The notes beneath the pieces were generated by a model. It ran no database searches, was not told the origin of the DNA, and worked only from the letters and a program-made list of their open reading frames with translations. From contig CAXXKX010000002.1 in assembly GCA_963676655.2 (NCBI GenBank), positions 1,488,001 through 1,552,000 of the forward strand: a stretch of 64,000 bases of DNA, read 5' to 3'. A program made the position numbers and the translations under genes. This DNA is from G963676655 sp963676655 (GTDB taxonomy: Bacteria; Verrucomicrobiota; Lentisphaeria; Victivallales; Victivallaceae). Positions 50,953 through 59,474 of the stretch are shown here, one piece after another (the stretch's first letter is position 1; each line of letters starts with the position of its first letter).

Positions 50953-52245
50953 ATGTCTAAATATGTGCGTCCGGTTTTTCACAAATACTCAATTGATGAG
51001 TTGATGGAAGTAATTGACGTTTTCAAGGTAAGTTCAGATGGACAGAAGAAAATCCGGGCGATACTGGAGAATGAGGCGTTTGTCCCTGATGCCGGCAAGC
51101 TCTTTCGTTATTATAATCCTGAAAGCAAAGTTCCGCTTTTTGAATCAGAGTTAGCCGCGATTACCGGTGCGAGTCATTGTCTGGCGGTTAACTCCGGAAC
51201 CAGTGCGCTGATTGCCGCTTTAGTCGCGGCCGGGGTTGGACCTGGTGATGAGGTAATTGTTCCAGCCTATACTTTCTTTGCCAGTGTTTCCGCCATTGTT
51301 GTAGCTAAAGCCATTCCGGTCATAACTGAAATTAATGAATCTTTGACTCTTGATCCGGCTGCGGTTGAAAAAAATATTACATCAAGAACAAAAGCGATTA
51401 TGCCGGTACACATGATTGGGCATCAGGCGGACATGGATAAGATTTGCGCAATAGCTAAGAAACATAATTTGCGGGTGATTGAAGACGCGGCCCAGGCTTT
51501 CGGCGGCTCTTACAAGGGCCGTTATTTGGGGACCATGGGCGCTCTTGGGTGTTTCAGTTTCGATGCCAACAAGCTGATTGGAGTCGGGGAGGGCGGCGCG
51601 ATTCTGACTGATGATGACTGGTTATTTACCCGGGCGCAGAGTTACCATGATACCGCGGCCTGCTGGCGGCCGGACCGCTATGCCAGAGAACGTCAACAGG
51701 GCGAGCTTTTTTGCGGCGAAAACTATCGTATTTCCGAACTCAGTGCCGCGGTCGGACTCGCTCAGTTAAGAAAAGTTAAACAGATAATTGAGCGTTGTCG
51801 AGCCGGATACAGACTACTGCGGGAAGAGATAAAACTACCTTCATTCGTCAAGTGGGTTGAACCTAATGATCCCGATGGCGTCAGCGGGTATGCGCTTGCG
51901 ATGCTGTTTGACGATCCGGACATTGCCATGCGGGCGATGAAAGCTCGATTCGGGATCGGCGGACTGGCGATAAATGCAACCAACGGTGCCAGAGACTGGC
52001 ATGTTTACTGGAACTGGGAACATATTCTTGACCGGAAAACCGCTACCGCTGAAGGTTGTCCGTTTAAGTGTCCGCATGTCACTAATCTGCCGGATTATTC
52101 TCCGGATATGTGTCCGGTCACGACCGATATTATGCTTCGTCTGGGAATAATCGGTATTTCACCCGCTGATACGCCGGACTCTATTTCCCGATTGGCTGAT
52201 GATATTAACCGGGGATTAAGCTCTTTGAAGAGTTGTGAGCTTTGA
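50953..52245 (+). CDS. DegT/DnrJ/EryC1/StrS-family aminotransferase
   Basis: 430 residues, a PLP enzyme of the sugar-aminotransferase family. PLP-lysine Lys207 (FDANKLIGVGEGGAI), Asp178 (VIEDAAQAFGG), the substrate pocket AVNSGTSALIAAL and PAYTFFASVSAIV are present. Likely makes an amino sugar for surface glycan or acts on another nucleotide-linked keto sugar; the substrate is not evident. An unusual N-terminal extension (about 1-55) precedes the catalytic fold. Stands alone in its transcription unit except for the downstream esterase, 58 nt away. Confidence 0.9.
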   Translation: MSKYVRPVFHKYSIDELMEVIDVFKVSSDGQKKIRAILENEAFVPDAGKLFRYYNPESKVPLFESELAAITGASHCLAVNSGTSALIAALVAAGVGPGDEVIVPAYTFFASVSAIVVAKAIPVITEINESLTLDPAAVEKNITSRTKAIMPVHMIGHQADMDKICAIAKKHNLRVIEDAAQAFGGSYKGRYLGTMGALGCFSFDANKLIGVGEGGAILTDDDWLFTRAQSYHDTAACWRPDRYARERQQGELFCGENYRISELSAAVGLAQLRKVKQIIERCRAGYRLLREEIKLPSFVKWVEPNDPDGVSGYALAMLFDDPDIAMRAMKARFGIGGLAINATNGARDWHVYWNWEHILDRKTATAEGCPFKCPHVTNLPDYSPDMCPVTTDIMLRLGIIGISPADTPDSISRLADDINRGLSSLKSCEL

Positions 52246-52303
52246 GTGAAAATGCAGTGTGATTATCTGCTGGATTATTAATATTAAAACCAAGAGGACA
52301 AGA

Positions 52304-53038
52304 ATGAAAAAAACAGTAATTGCATCCGTGGCCAGCGCCATCATTTCAGTCAATCTGGCGGCCGCTCCGGCAATCTGGTTGATCGGTGATTCCACCGTGG
52401 CAAGTTATCCCAAGACGAGTGAACCATTGACCGGTTGGGGACAGGTGCTGAATCAATATTGCAAACCGGGCGTGAAAGTCTTTAATCATGCCATAAGCGG
52501 GCGTAGTACAAAAAGTTTTATTGCCGAGAAAAGATGGGATAAAGTTATTGCCGGAGTAAAGAAAGGTGATTTCCTGTTGATTCAATTTGGTCACAACGAT
52601 CAGAAAAAAGACCCGGCCAGGCATGCTCCGGCAAATGGACTCTATAAAGAGTTGTTGAAAAAGTTTATTGCCGAGGCTAAAGCCAAAGGCGTTAACACCG
52701 TGTTGGTGACCCCGGTAATGCGGAGAAGTTACGATAAGAAAACCGGTGAATTAAGAAATTCTCTTGGCGGTTATCCAAACGCTATGCAGGAAGTTGCTAA
52801 AGAGACTGGAACTCCACTGATTAATCTGAACCAGATCATGTTTGATAAAATGAAACCGATGACAAAAGAGGAAACCAAGAAACTCTATAACCATTGTCCT
52901 CCGGGAAAATATAAAAAATGGATCAAAGGCCGGGAGGATAATTCGCATTTCAATACATACGGGGCTAAAACCGTCTCCGGATGGCTGGTTGCAGATGCAA
53001 AAAAACAGAAGCTGGCTGTTGCCGAATTGTTCAAATAA
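52304..53038 (+). CDS. Secreted SGNH esterase, rhamnogalacturonan-acetylesterase-like (CE12)
   Basis: 244 residues from the ATG at 52304 (AGAGGAC upstream). A signal peptide (1-21) and SGNH blocks: IWLIGDSTVASYP (Ser30), HAISGRSTKSFI, FGHNDQKKDP and a final DNSHFNTYGA with the Asp/His pair. This block set is that of the CE12 acetylesterases acting on pectin or other acetylated glycans. An extracytoplasmic enzyme; a plausible T2SS client. Its stop abuts the next ATG. Confidence 0.88.
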   Translation: MKKTVIASVASAIISVNLAAAPAIWLIGDSTVASYPKTSEPLTGWGQVLNQYCKPGVKVFNHAISGRSTKSFIAEKRWDKVIAGVKKGDFLLIQFGHNDQKKDPARHAPANGLYKELLKKFIAEAKAKGVNTVLVTPVMRRSYDKKTGELRNSLGGYPNAMQEVAKETGTPLINLNQIMFDKMKPMTKEETKKLYNHCPPGKYKKWIKGREDNSHFNTYGAKTVSGWLVADAKKQKLAVAELFK

Positions 53039-53272
53039 ATGACTGAGATGGAGAGAAATCTCGGGGTTCAGCCTGTTGCCGCAATTATGGAACAGCATGG
53101 ACTATCCGCCCATGACCTGGTTGCGGCATCCATTGAACAGATTACCCACAAAATGGTCAGCCGTGCTTGCAAAGGCAGAAGACTTACGGTTAATGTTCAA
53201 GTCAAGATATGTAATGCGCTGAACAAAGCAAGCTGCGGCAGCTATCGGAAAGATGACCTCTTTAACTACTGA
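53039..53272 (+). CDS. Small HTH-like protein coupled to a methyltransferase
   Basis: 77 residues beginning directly after the esterase stop. The region VAAIMEQHGLSAHDLVAASIEQITHKMVSRACKGRRL has helix-turn-helix-like spacing (two helices about residues 13-30 and 35-48). I do not recognise a named family. It overlaps the methyltransferase start by 20 bp, so the two are translationally coupled; this pairing is the best clue to function. Confidence 0.6.
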   Translation: MTEMERNLGVQPVAAIMEQHGLSAHDLVAASIEQITHKMVSRACKGRRLTVNVQVKICNALNKASCGSYRKDDLFNY

Positions 53273-53921
53273 AATATGCCCTTTATGCGGTGCCGGTTTC
53301 CCGCGTTTGTATCATACCGATGCAACGCGGGAGTATCTGGCATGTCAGCGATGTGCCCTTGTTTATGTGCCGGCTCATTTTCACCTGACTCCGGAACTGG
53401 AGAAGGCTGAATACGATTTACATCAGAATGACCCGGCGGATTCCCGCTACCGGACTTTTCTTGCTCGCTTATACGAACCGATGCTGCAACATTTGAAGCT
53501 GCCTGCTTCCGGGCTTGACTTTGGTTGCGGGCCGGGACCGGCTTTAGCTGAAATGTTCAAAGAATCCGGTTTTAATATGAATCTATTTGATCCGTACTAT
53601 TTTCCCGATAGATCTGTTTTGACCGATAAATATGATTTTATTACCTGCACTGAAGTTCTGGAGCATCTGGCCAAACCGGCTAAAGAAATGCATCGTCTGT
53701 TTGCCATGCTGCGACTCGGCGGCATGCTTGGAATAATGACAAAACTGGTTCTGGGCCGGGAAGCTTTTAAAAACTGGCACTACATCCATGATCCCACTCA
53801 TATAGCCTTTTATTCGAAAGCAACATTTGAGTGGATAGCGTCACGCTATCATGTCGATTTGGAGTTTGTCGGCAGTGATGTTATTCTGATGTGGAAGCGC
53901 CAAGTGCCATTCAGGAATTAA
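53253..53921 (+). CDS. Class I SAM-dependent methyltransferase with N-terminal zinc ribbon
   Basis: 222 residues. A four-Cys knuckle (CPLCG near 9 and CQRC near 31) precedes a methyltransferase domain: GLDFGCGPGPALAEMF (SAM motif I), DFITCTEVLEHLAKP and GGMLGIMTKLV. The arrangement matches proteins annotated as methyltransferase type 11/12 with a zinc ribbon; the substrate is unknown. Overlaps the HTH-like gene by 20 bp and, tail to tail, the sulfatase by 4 bp. Confidence 0.85.
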   Translation: MTSLTTEICPLCGAGFPRLYHTDATREYLACQRCALVYVPAHFHLTPELEKAEYDLHQNDPADSRYRTFLARLYEPMLQHLKLPASGLDFGCGPGPALAEMFKESGFNMNLFDPYYFPDRSVLTDKYDFITCTEVLEHLAKPAKEMHRLFAMLRLGGMLGIMTKLVLGREAFKNWHYIHDPTHIAFYSKATFEWIASRYHVDLEFVGSDVILMWKRQVPFRN

Positions 53922-55378
53922 TGAGAGCCGAACGGATGTTTGTTCCGGCCGGGCAGGGGGATATATTGAGCCGCAATCAGGTCCAGCATAATCTGGCGCA
54001 GTTCATGCAGCTTTGGTTGATATTCACGCAGTCCAGCCAGATTATTGGTTTCATCCGGGTCGATTTCCACATCGAACAACATTTCAAAGCCGTTCCCGTA
54101 ACGAGTGTAACGATATTGACCGTTGGCGACAGTTCTGGCTCGTTTTTCCGGAGTCGTATCTCCGTATGAACCGTATGTTTCAATAAGTGCGGCATCAAGT
54201 CGTTCATGCCAATTGTCCGAGGTCAAATTTACACCTTCAACCGGGATGTCATGATTGACTCCGGCCAGGGCGGTAACGGTCGGGAAAATATCAAGGTTGC
54301 TTATTGCTCTCGACTCTGTATTGCCGGTTGTCTGTCCCGGTAAATGTAGCAGGAACGGAACCCGGATGCAGGCATCATAGTGCCATGACCCTTTGGTCGG
54401 GAAGCCGTGATCTCCCATCATATCGCCGTGGTCGGCGGTAAATATTATCGCGGTATTATCTGAAAGATTATTTACCTCCAGATAATCCATTATGCGTCCG
54501 ATTTGTTCATCGACAAATGCGATACTGGCAAAATAGTGATGACGAACTTCTTTCCACTCTTCATTAGTCAATTGTTTATTTTTAACAAATGGAATTTCCC
54601 CGAGCAGTCCCATCGCCTCTGCTCCTGACACTGGGTCGGGTATTAAATCTTTGTCTATCAGGTCGAGAAAGCGGGCGGGCGGATCATAAAGGTCGTGCGG
54701 GTCCACATAGGATACTTTCAGGTAAAACGGTCTGTCTTTGTCCCGTTCACTCATAAAGTCCAGAGCCCGACTGGTGATCCAGGTGGTCTGGCATACCTCC
54801 TCCGGAACTTTCGAGGGATGCCGTAGGTTTTCGAGCGGATTTTGTATCACAAATTTACTTCGAGCTTCCATGATATCTTCAACCAGGTCAATCTGGTCCG
54901 GGCCGTATTTGTGCAGTCCTTCCATCGGCCAGCAGGTGGCCAGAGCGTTATCATAGCTTTCCGGATGGTTCTCGCCAACCCAGTCGAGCCAGTCTCCGGC
55001 CCGGATATCCTCGGTTGTTTCCGCCCGGTCAAAGCCATATTTCATAACGTCGAGATGTGCGCCGTTGGCATGACATTCCAGGTGGAATTTGCCGACGCCG
55101 AAAGTCTGAATGCCGTTTTGCTGCAAGATCTGTGGAAAAGTTGGATGGTCGGGAGCAAGCTCCCAACCGTTGTATAGAACACCGTGATGCTGGCAGCTGC
55201 GTCCGGTCATGGTTGAAGCCCGGCTGGGCATGCACACCGGATTATTGGCAAAGCAATTGATGAATTTAGTGCTGTGGCGGGCCAGCTTATCCAGGTTTGG
55301 AGTATTGGCGGCCGGATTGCCGTAGCAGCCAAGCCATTTTGCGGATAATTGATCGGTTTCTATCAGGATAATATTCAT
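53918..55378 (-). CDS. Type I sulfatase
   Basis: 486 residues. The formylglycine site is Cys49 in CMPSRAS (C-x-P-S-R), with metal ligands in IETDQ near the start and FTADHGDMMGDHG. Hydrolyses sulfate esters; sulfatases are abundant in PVC bacteria degrading sulfated glycans. No signal peptide is seen, so it is predicted cytoplasmic. It needs an anaerobic (anSME) or FGE maturase encoded elsewhere. Last gene of the minus-strand operon, overlapping hisF by 4 bp. Confidence 0.94.
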   Translation of the reverse strand: MNIILIETDQLSAKWLGCYGNPAANTPNLDKLARHSTKFINCFANNPVCMPSRASTMTGRSCQHHGVLYNGWELAPDHPTFPQILQQNGIQTFGVGKFHLECHANGAHLDVMKYGFDRAETTEDIRAGDWLDWVGENHPESYDNALATCWPMEGLHKYGPDQIDLVEDIMEARSKFVIQNPLENLRHPSKVPEEVCQTTWITSRALDFMSERDKDRPFYLKVSYVDPHDLYDPPARFLDLIDKDLIPDPVSGAEAMGLLGEIPFVKNKQLTNEEWKEVRHHYFASIAFVDEQIGRIMDYLEVNNLSDNTAIIFTADHGDMMGDHGFPTKGSWHYDACIRVPFLLHLPGQTTGNTESRAISNLDIFPTVTALAGVNHDIPVEGVNLTSDNWHERLDAALIETYGSYGDTTPEKRARTVANGQYRYTRYGNGFEMLFDVEIDPDETNNLAGLREYQPKLHELRQIMLDLIAAQYIPLPGRNKHPFGSH

Positions 55379-56145
55379 GATGAAGGAGGTCTTACCGGGA
55401 TGTTTTTAGATTTTAAATATTCTTTGCATTGCGGCACGGTATAAGTTCCGAAATGGAAGATGCTGGCGGCCAGTACCGCATCAGCCTTGCCTTTTTCGAG
55501 TACCTCGACCAAGTGATCGAGTGTCCCGGCGCCGCCGGAGGCGATAACCGGAACCGAAACCGCTTCCGAAATGGCCCGGGTCAGTTCAATGTCGTAACCG
55601 TCTTTAGTGCCGTCGCAATCCATACTGGTCAGGAGGATTTCCCCAGCTCCCAGTTCCACGCCGCGTACTGCCCATTCGACCGCGTCGAGTTCGATCGGCC
55701 TGCGGCCGCCGTGGGTGTAGACCTGCCAGCGATTTTCACCGGGAACCCGTTTGGCGTCGATTGCCAGCACAATACATTGGCTGCCGAAGCGTTCAGCTCC
55801 GGCCCGGATCAGATCGGGATTTTTTACCGCGGCACTGTTGACCGAAGTTTTATCCGCACCGGAATTCAGCATCAAACGCATGTCATCGACAGTTCTGATG
55901 CCGCCGCCGACGGTCAGCGGAATAAATACCTTTTCAGCGGTCCTGCTGATAACGTCGACCATGGTGGAACGGTTGTCGCTGGTCGCGGTAATATCGAGAA
56001 AAACAACTTCATCCGCGCCCTGGTGGTCGTATTCGATGGCGCATTCGACCGGATCTCCGGCGTCGATCAAGTCGACGAAGTTAACGCCTTTGACAACTCG
56101 ACCATCCGTTACGTCGAGACAGGGGATTATTCTTTTAGCCAGCAT
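55375..56145 (-). CDS. hisF: Imidazole glycerol phosphate synthase cyclase subunit
   Basis: 256 residues, a beta/alpha barrel. RIIPCLDVTDGRVVKG with catalytic Asp11, KTSVNSAAVKNPDLI, and the second Asp in SMDCDGTKDGYD; GGAGTLDHLVEVL near the end. Works with HisH (not in the window). Placed between the 2-oxoacid oxidoreductase and the sulfatase with 11- and 4-bp overlaps, which is unusual company for a histidine gene. Confidence 0.97.
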   Translation of the reverse strand: MLAKRIIPCLDVTDGRVVKGVNFVDLIDAGDPVECAIEYDHQGADEVVFLDITATSDNRSTMVDVISRTAEKVFIPLTVGGGIRTVDDMRLMLNSGADKTSVNSAAVKNPDLIRAGAERFGSQCIVLAIDAKRVPGENRWQVYTHGGRRPIELDAVEWAVRGVELGAGEILLTSMDCDGTKDGYDIELTRAISEAVSVPVIASGGAGTLDHLVEVLEKGKADAVLAASIFHFGTYTVPQCKEYLKSKNIPVRPPSS

Positions 56146-57634
56146 GGTTTTCCTTATTACGTTTTCTGATTTCTTTCAATAATTCAAGTTTGCCGGCGTA
56201 GAATGCGTTGATGTTCATTTTTACCACGTCTGATTTATCTTCAAAACGGTCGATGATCGCTTCTTCGAATACCCGGTCAAAATCTTTTTTGTCGTCACCC
56301 TCAAGGAAATGTGTCCGCATGATTGCCGCCAGCGCGCCCAGCATTACCGAGTTGGCGCATTTGATGTTGCCGATTGATACGGCTATATCTGATGCCGGAA
56401 GCCCGAAAAACAGCGGACTGCTTGTTTCCGGCTCATTGACGGTTGAGGAATCGTAGATCAGTACGCCGTTTTCGATCAGTTCAGGCAGGAACTTGTCCAG
56501 CGACGGCTGATTCATCGCGATCAGCAGGTTACAGTCTTTTTCGATGACAGGAGAACCAACAACATCACGACTGGTAACGACTGAACAGTTCGCTGTTCCG
56601 CCGCGCATTTCGGGGCCGTATGACGGCAGCCAGCTTACGTTGAAGTTACGCAATTTGCCCATGGTCGCGATCATCAAACCTAAACTCAACACGCCTTGAC
56701 CGCCGAACCCGGCTATCTTAATCCGGCGTTCCCGCTCGAAGATGCGTGATTCGTTGCGGAAATCAGCGGTTACCCCATCCTGGAGTTTTGGCTGATAGAG
56801 CACGGTCTTGACCTTGTCCGCGCTGTAAATACCGCGTGGACGTTTGATCGGATCCCGGCTTTCCGCGGCGTCCTTCAAACACCCCAGCGGAAAATATCTG
56901 GTCATGGTCGAATCGATAAAATCATTCATATCCCGGGCGTTCATTTTCATATTGATCGGACAGCCGGACAAAAATTCAACCATTGAAAATCCTTTTTTCT
57001 CGAGGTTGTATTTCAGAGCCTTCCGAACCGCTTTCCGGGCTTTCAAAATATTGCTGTAGGTGCTGAGAGCAACTCGCTCCACATATACCGGGGCTTCAAG
57101 GCCGGCGGTAAGTTCGGCAATCCGCATCGGGGAACCTTCGTTCGTAACGGAGCGGCCGTAAGGTGATGTCTGGGTTTTCTGGCCCGGCAGCGAGGTCGGG
57201 GCCATCTGACCACCGGTCATACCGTAAATCGCGTTGTTAACAAAAAATACGGTGATGTTTTCGCCGCGGTTGGCGGCCTGGATATAGTTGTTGAATCCGA
57301 TTGCTCCAAGGTCGCCGTCGCCCTGATACGAAATTACGCAGTTGCGTTCGTTGGCGCGGGAAAGACCGGTCGCAACCGAACAGGCGCGCCCATGCGGTAC
57401 GGAAATCCCCCCGCAGTCAAAATAATAGTAGGCAAATACCGAACAACCGACCGGGGAGATCAGGATCGTATCGTCTTTTATGCTGAGATCGGAGATTGCC
57501 TCCGCGATCAGTTTGTGGAGAATACCGTGACCGCAGCCCGGACAGTAATGCATATTGTCTTTTATTGATCCGGGGCGGCGTTCAAATGTATCGAAAAATC
57601 CGTCGGATTTGGAAAATTTTACTTTTTTAGTCAT
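56135..57634 (-). CDS. 2-oxoacid:ferredoxin oxidoreductase, fused beta and gamma subunits
   Basis: 499 residues. The N-terminal TPP domain (about 1-270) has MHYCPGCGHG and the TPP motif GDGDLGAIGFNNYIQAANRGENITVFFVNN; the C-terminal gamma domain (about 305-490) begins KIAGFGGQGVLSLG. These are normally separate KorB/VorA and KorC/VorC polypeptides; here they form one frame. With the alpha subunit and ferredoxin next door it would decarboxylate a 2-oxoacid (2-oxoglutarate or branched-chain) to acyl-CoA, reducing ferredoxin. Overlaps both neighbours. Confidence 0.9.
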   Translation of the reverse strand: MTKKVKFSKSDGFFDTFERRPGSIKDNMHYCPGCGHGILHKLIAEAISDLSIKDDTILISPVGCSVFAYYYFDCGGISVPHGRACSVATGLSRANERNCVISYQGDGDLGAIGFNNYIQAANRGENITVFFVNNAIYGMTGGQMAPTSLPGQKTQTSPYGRSVTNEGSPMRIAELTAGLEAPVYVERVALSTYSNILKARKAVRKALKYNLEKKGFSMVEFLSGCPINMKMNARDMNDFIDSTMTRYFPLGCLKDAAESRDPIKRPRGIYSADKVKTVLYQPKLQDGVTADFRNESRIFERERRIKIAGFGGQGVLSLGLMIATMGKLRNFNVSWLPSYGPEMRGGTANCSVVTSRDVVGSPVIEKDCNLLIAMNQPSLDKFLPELIENGVLIYDSSTVNEPETSSPLFFGLPASDIAVSIGNIKCANSVMLGALAAIMRTHFLEGDDKKDFDRVFEEAIIDRFEDKSDVVKMNINAFYAGKLELLKEIRKRNKENHAG

Positions 57635-58707
57635 AATGAAGCGACCTCCTTTCCGGCCAGAATGTTTCTCACGGCGTTTTTAACTTCTTCAACCGAAGGA
57701 ATATTCCCGCCCATGCGATTAAGCAGGTGAACCGGTTTGGAGCATTCAATTGCCAGCTTGACGTCATCTATCATCTGACCGCAGCTCATTTCCACGCAGA
57801 GTAGATTGTCGACTCTATTAGCCGCTTCCACGATAGAGTCTTTGGGGAAAGGGAACAGGGTGATTGGCCGGATCATGCCGACTTTCAATCCCTCTTCACG
57901 CAACTCCTTGATCGCGTTTTGGGCAATCCGGCTGACAATTCCGTAACAGACAATTATCAATTCGGCGTCATCGACCATAATCAGTTCAGATTGTTGTTCG
58001 TTAGCCTCTATTTCGCGGTATTTCTTCTGGAGTTTGATATTCAGTTCTTCAAGGTCGTCATGTTCCAGAAAGATCGAGGTCAGCATGTTATCCCGCGGGT
58101 TGACTCTGCCGTCCAATGCCCACGCCGGGACCGGACGCTGTTCCTGCGGCTCCGGCAGCGATAATGATTCAAGCATCTGCCCGACCACTCCGTCGGTGCA
58201 GACATAAACCGGAGTCAGGTATTTATCCGCCAGATCGAAGGCCTTGATCGTGAAGTCACACATCTCCTGGGCGGAGTTTGGCGCCAGCACGATGCAGCGG
58301 TAACTGCCGTGTCCGCCGCCTTTGACTACCTGATTGTAGTCGGCTTGTTCCGGGCCGATGTTGCCGAGTCCGGGGCCGCCGCGCATAATGTCCAGAATGA
58401 CGCTGGGCAGTTCCATCGCGGCCATATACGATACAGCTTCCTGTTTTAAACTGATTCCCAGTCCGGATGACGCGGTCATTACCCGGCGTCCCGCGGCGGA
58501 AGAACCCATAACCATATTAATGGCGGCTATTTCCGATTCCGCCTGCAGAAAAACGCGGCCCAGGCGGGGAAACAGGGCCGCTGCGGTATGGGCAATCTCG
58601 CTGGCCGGGGTGATCGGGTAGCCGTAAAAGCAGTCGCATCCGGCAAGTAATGCCCCGTAAACCGCGGCTTCGTTACCTTTCAGCAGCAGTCTGTTGGTGT
58701 ATTCCAT
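57631..58707 (-). CDS. 2-oxoacid:ferredoxin oxidoreductase alpha subunit (KorA/VorB-like)
   Basis: 358 residues. Pyrimidine-binding N-terminal domain (LLLKGNEAAVYGALLAGCDCFYGYPITPASEI, AESEIAAINMVMGSSAAGRRVMTASSGLG) and a C-terminal transketolase-like domain (VCYGIVSRIAQNAIKELREEGLKVGMIRP). The 358-residue alpha subunit and separate ferredoxin are typical of VorB-type enzymes. Overlaps the fused beta/gamma gene by 4 bp; 23 nt after the ferredoxin gene. Substrate choice between 2-oxoglutarate and 3-methyl-2-oxobutanoate cannot be made here. Confidence 0.92.
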   Translation of the reverse strand: MEYTNRLLLKGNEAAVYGALLAGCDCFYGYPITPASEIAHTAAALFPRLGRVFLQAESEIAAINMVMGSSAAGRRVMTASSGLGISLKQEAVSYMAAMELPSVILDIMRGGPGLGNIGPEQADYNQVVKGGGHGSYRCIVLAPNSAQEMCDFTIKAFDLADKYLTPVYVCTDGVVGQMLESLSLPEPQEQRPVPAWALDGRVNPRDNMLTSIFLEHDDLEELNIKLQKKYREIEANEQQSELIMVDDAELIIVCYGIVSRIAQNAIKELREEGLKVGMIRPITLFPFPKDSIVEAANRVDNLLCVEMSCGQMIDDVKLAIECSKPVHLLNRMGGNIPSVEEVKNAVRNILAGKEVASL

Positions 58708-58730
58708 GGTTTTTACCTTATGTTAGAGAA

Positions 58731-58979
58731 TTAATCTTCTTTACCGTCTTCAGTGATTTCATAAACCGTTATCGCGCCGGGTTCCGGACAGGTATAGAAA
58801 CACGCGCCGCAGCCGATACAGCCGCTGCCTTCGTAGACCGCATATTGCAGTCCCATCCGATTGAACTCGTTTCCGATCGTCAATACCGAACGCGGACAGG
58901 CGTTGACGCAGCGTTCGCATCCCTTGCACTGGTCCGGTTTTATTGTTACGGAAAATGTTTTCTTATTTGTATTTGTCAT
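58731..58979 (-). CDS. 2[4Fe-4S] ferredoxin subunit (KorD/VorD-like)
   Basis: 82 residues with two clusters: C-x2-C-x2-C-x3-CP (CKGCERCVNACP, about 18-29) and CIGCGACFYTCP (about 54-65). Electron-transfer subunit of the adjacent oxidoreductase; its presence with low-potential chemistry points to an anaerobe. First of the three enzyme genes, 11 nt after the VOC gene. Confidence 0.94.
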   Translation of the reverse strand: MTNTNKKTFSVTIKPDQCKGCERCVNACPRSVLTIGNEFNRMGLQYAVYEGSGCIGCGACFYTCPEPGAITVYEITEDGKED

Positions 58980-58990
58980 TGCAATACCTT

Positions 58991-59359
58991 TTATTTTTCC
59001 GGAATTATTTCAATCCAGTAACCGTCCGGGTCTTCTATAAAATATATACCCATTGTTTCATTTTCAAAGCAGACACAACCCATTTCTTTGTGTTTCTTTA
59101 ACGCCGCGTCGAAATCATTGACGCTTAAGGCCAAATGACTCTCGTTGTCGCCAAGGTTGTAAGGCCGGTCCATATCCCGCAGCCAGGTCAGTTCCAGACG
59201 ATGTGTGCCGCCGCCGTCTCCAAGGTAAACCAGAATGAATTCACCGTGTTCCGGTTCGTAACGCCGTAGCTCCTGCAACCCCAGTGCTTCTTTGTAAAAA
59301 GCGACGCTTTTCTCAAGATCAAAAACATTTATATTATTGTGATTGAATTTAAATCTCAT
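58991..59359 (-). CDS. VOC-family protein, lactoylglutathione-lyase-like
   Basis: 122 residues from the ATG at 59359 (GAGGA upstream). Single vicinal-oxygen-chelate unit: NINVFDLEKSVAFYKEALGL, THRLELTWL with a metal His/Glu, HLALSVNDF and YFIEDPDGYWIEIIPE at the end. This set of His and Glu ligands fits glyoxalase I-type enzymes, which remove methylglyoxal. Heads the minus-strand operon that includes the oxidoreductase. Confidence 0.87.
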   Translation of the reverse strand: MRFKFNHNNINVFDLEKSVAFYKEALGLQELRRYEPEHGEFILVYLGDGGGTHRLELTWLRDMDRPYNLGDNESHLALSVNDFDAALKKHKEMGCVCFENETMGIYFIEDPDGYWIEIIPEK

Positions 59360-59474
59360 AAGCAATTGTCCTCGTTTATTCGTCATGCAAATTATTAGTT
59401 ATTTAAACAGTGGAAGCCGGGCTTTTTAACGGGGGGATGCATCCCCCTGCCGACCGGCGAATGACTTTCAGTTT

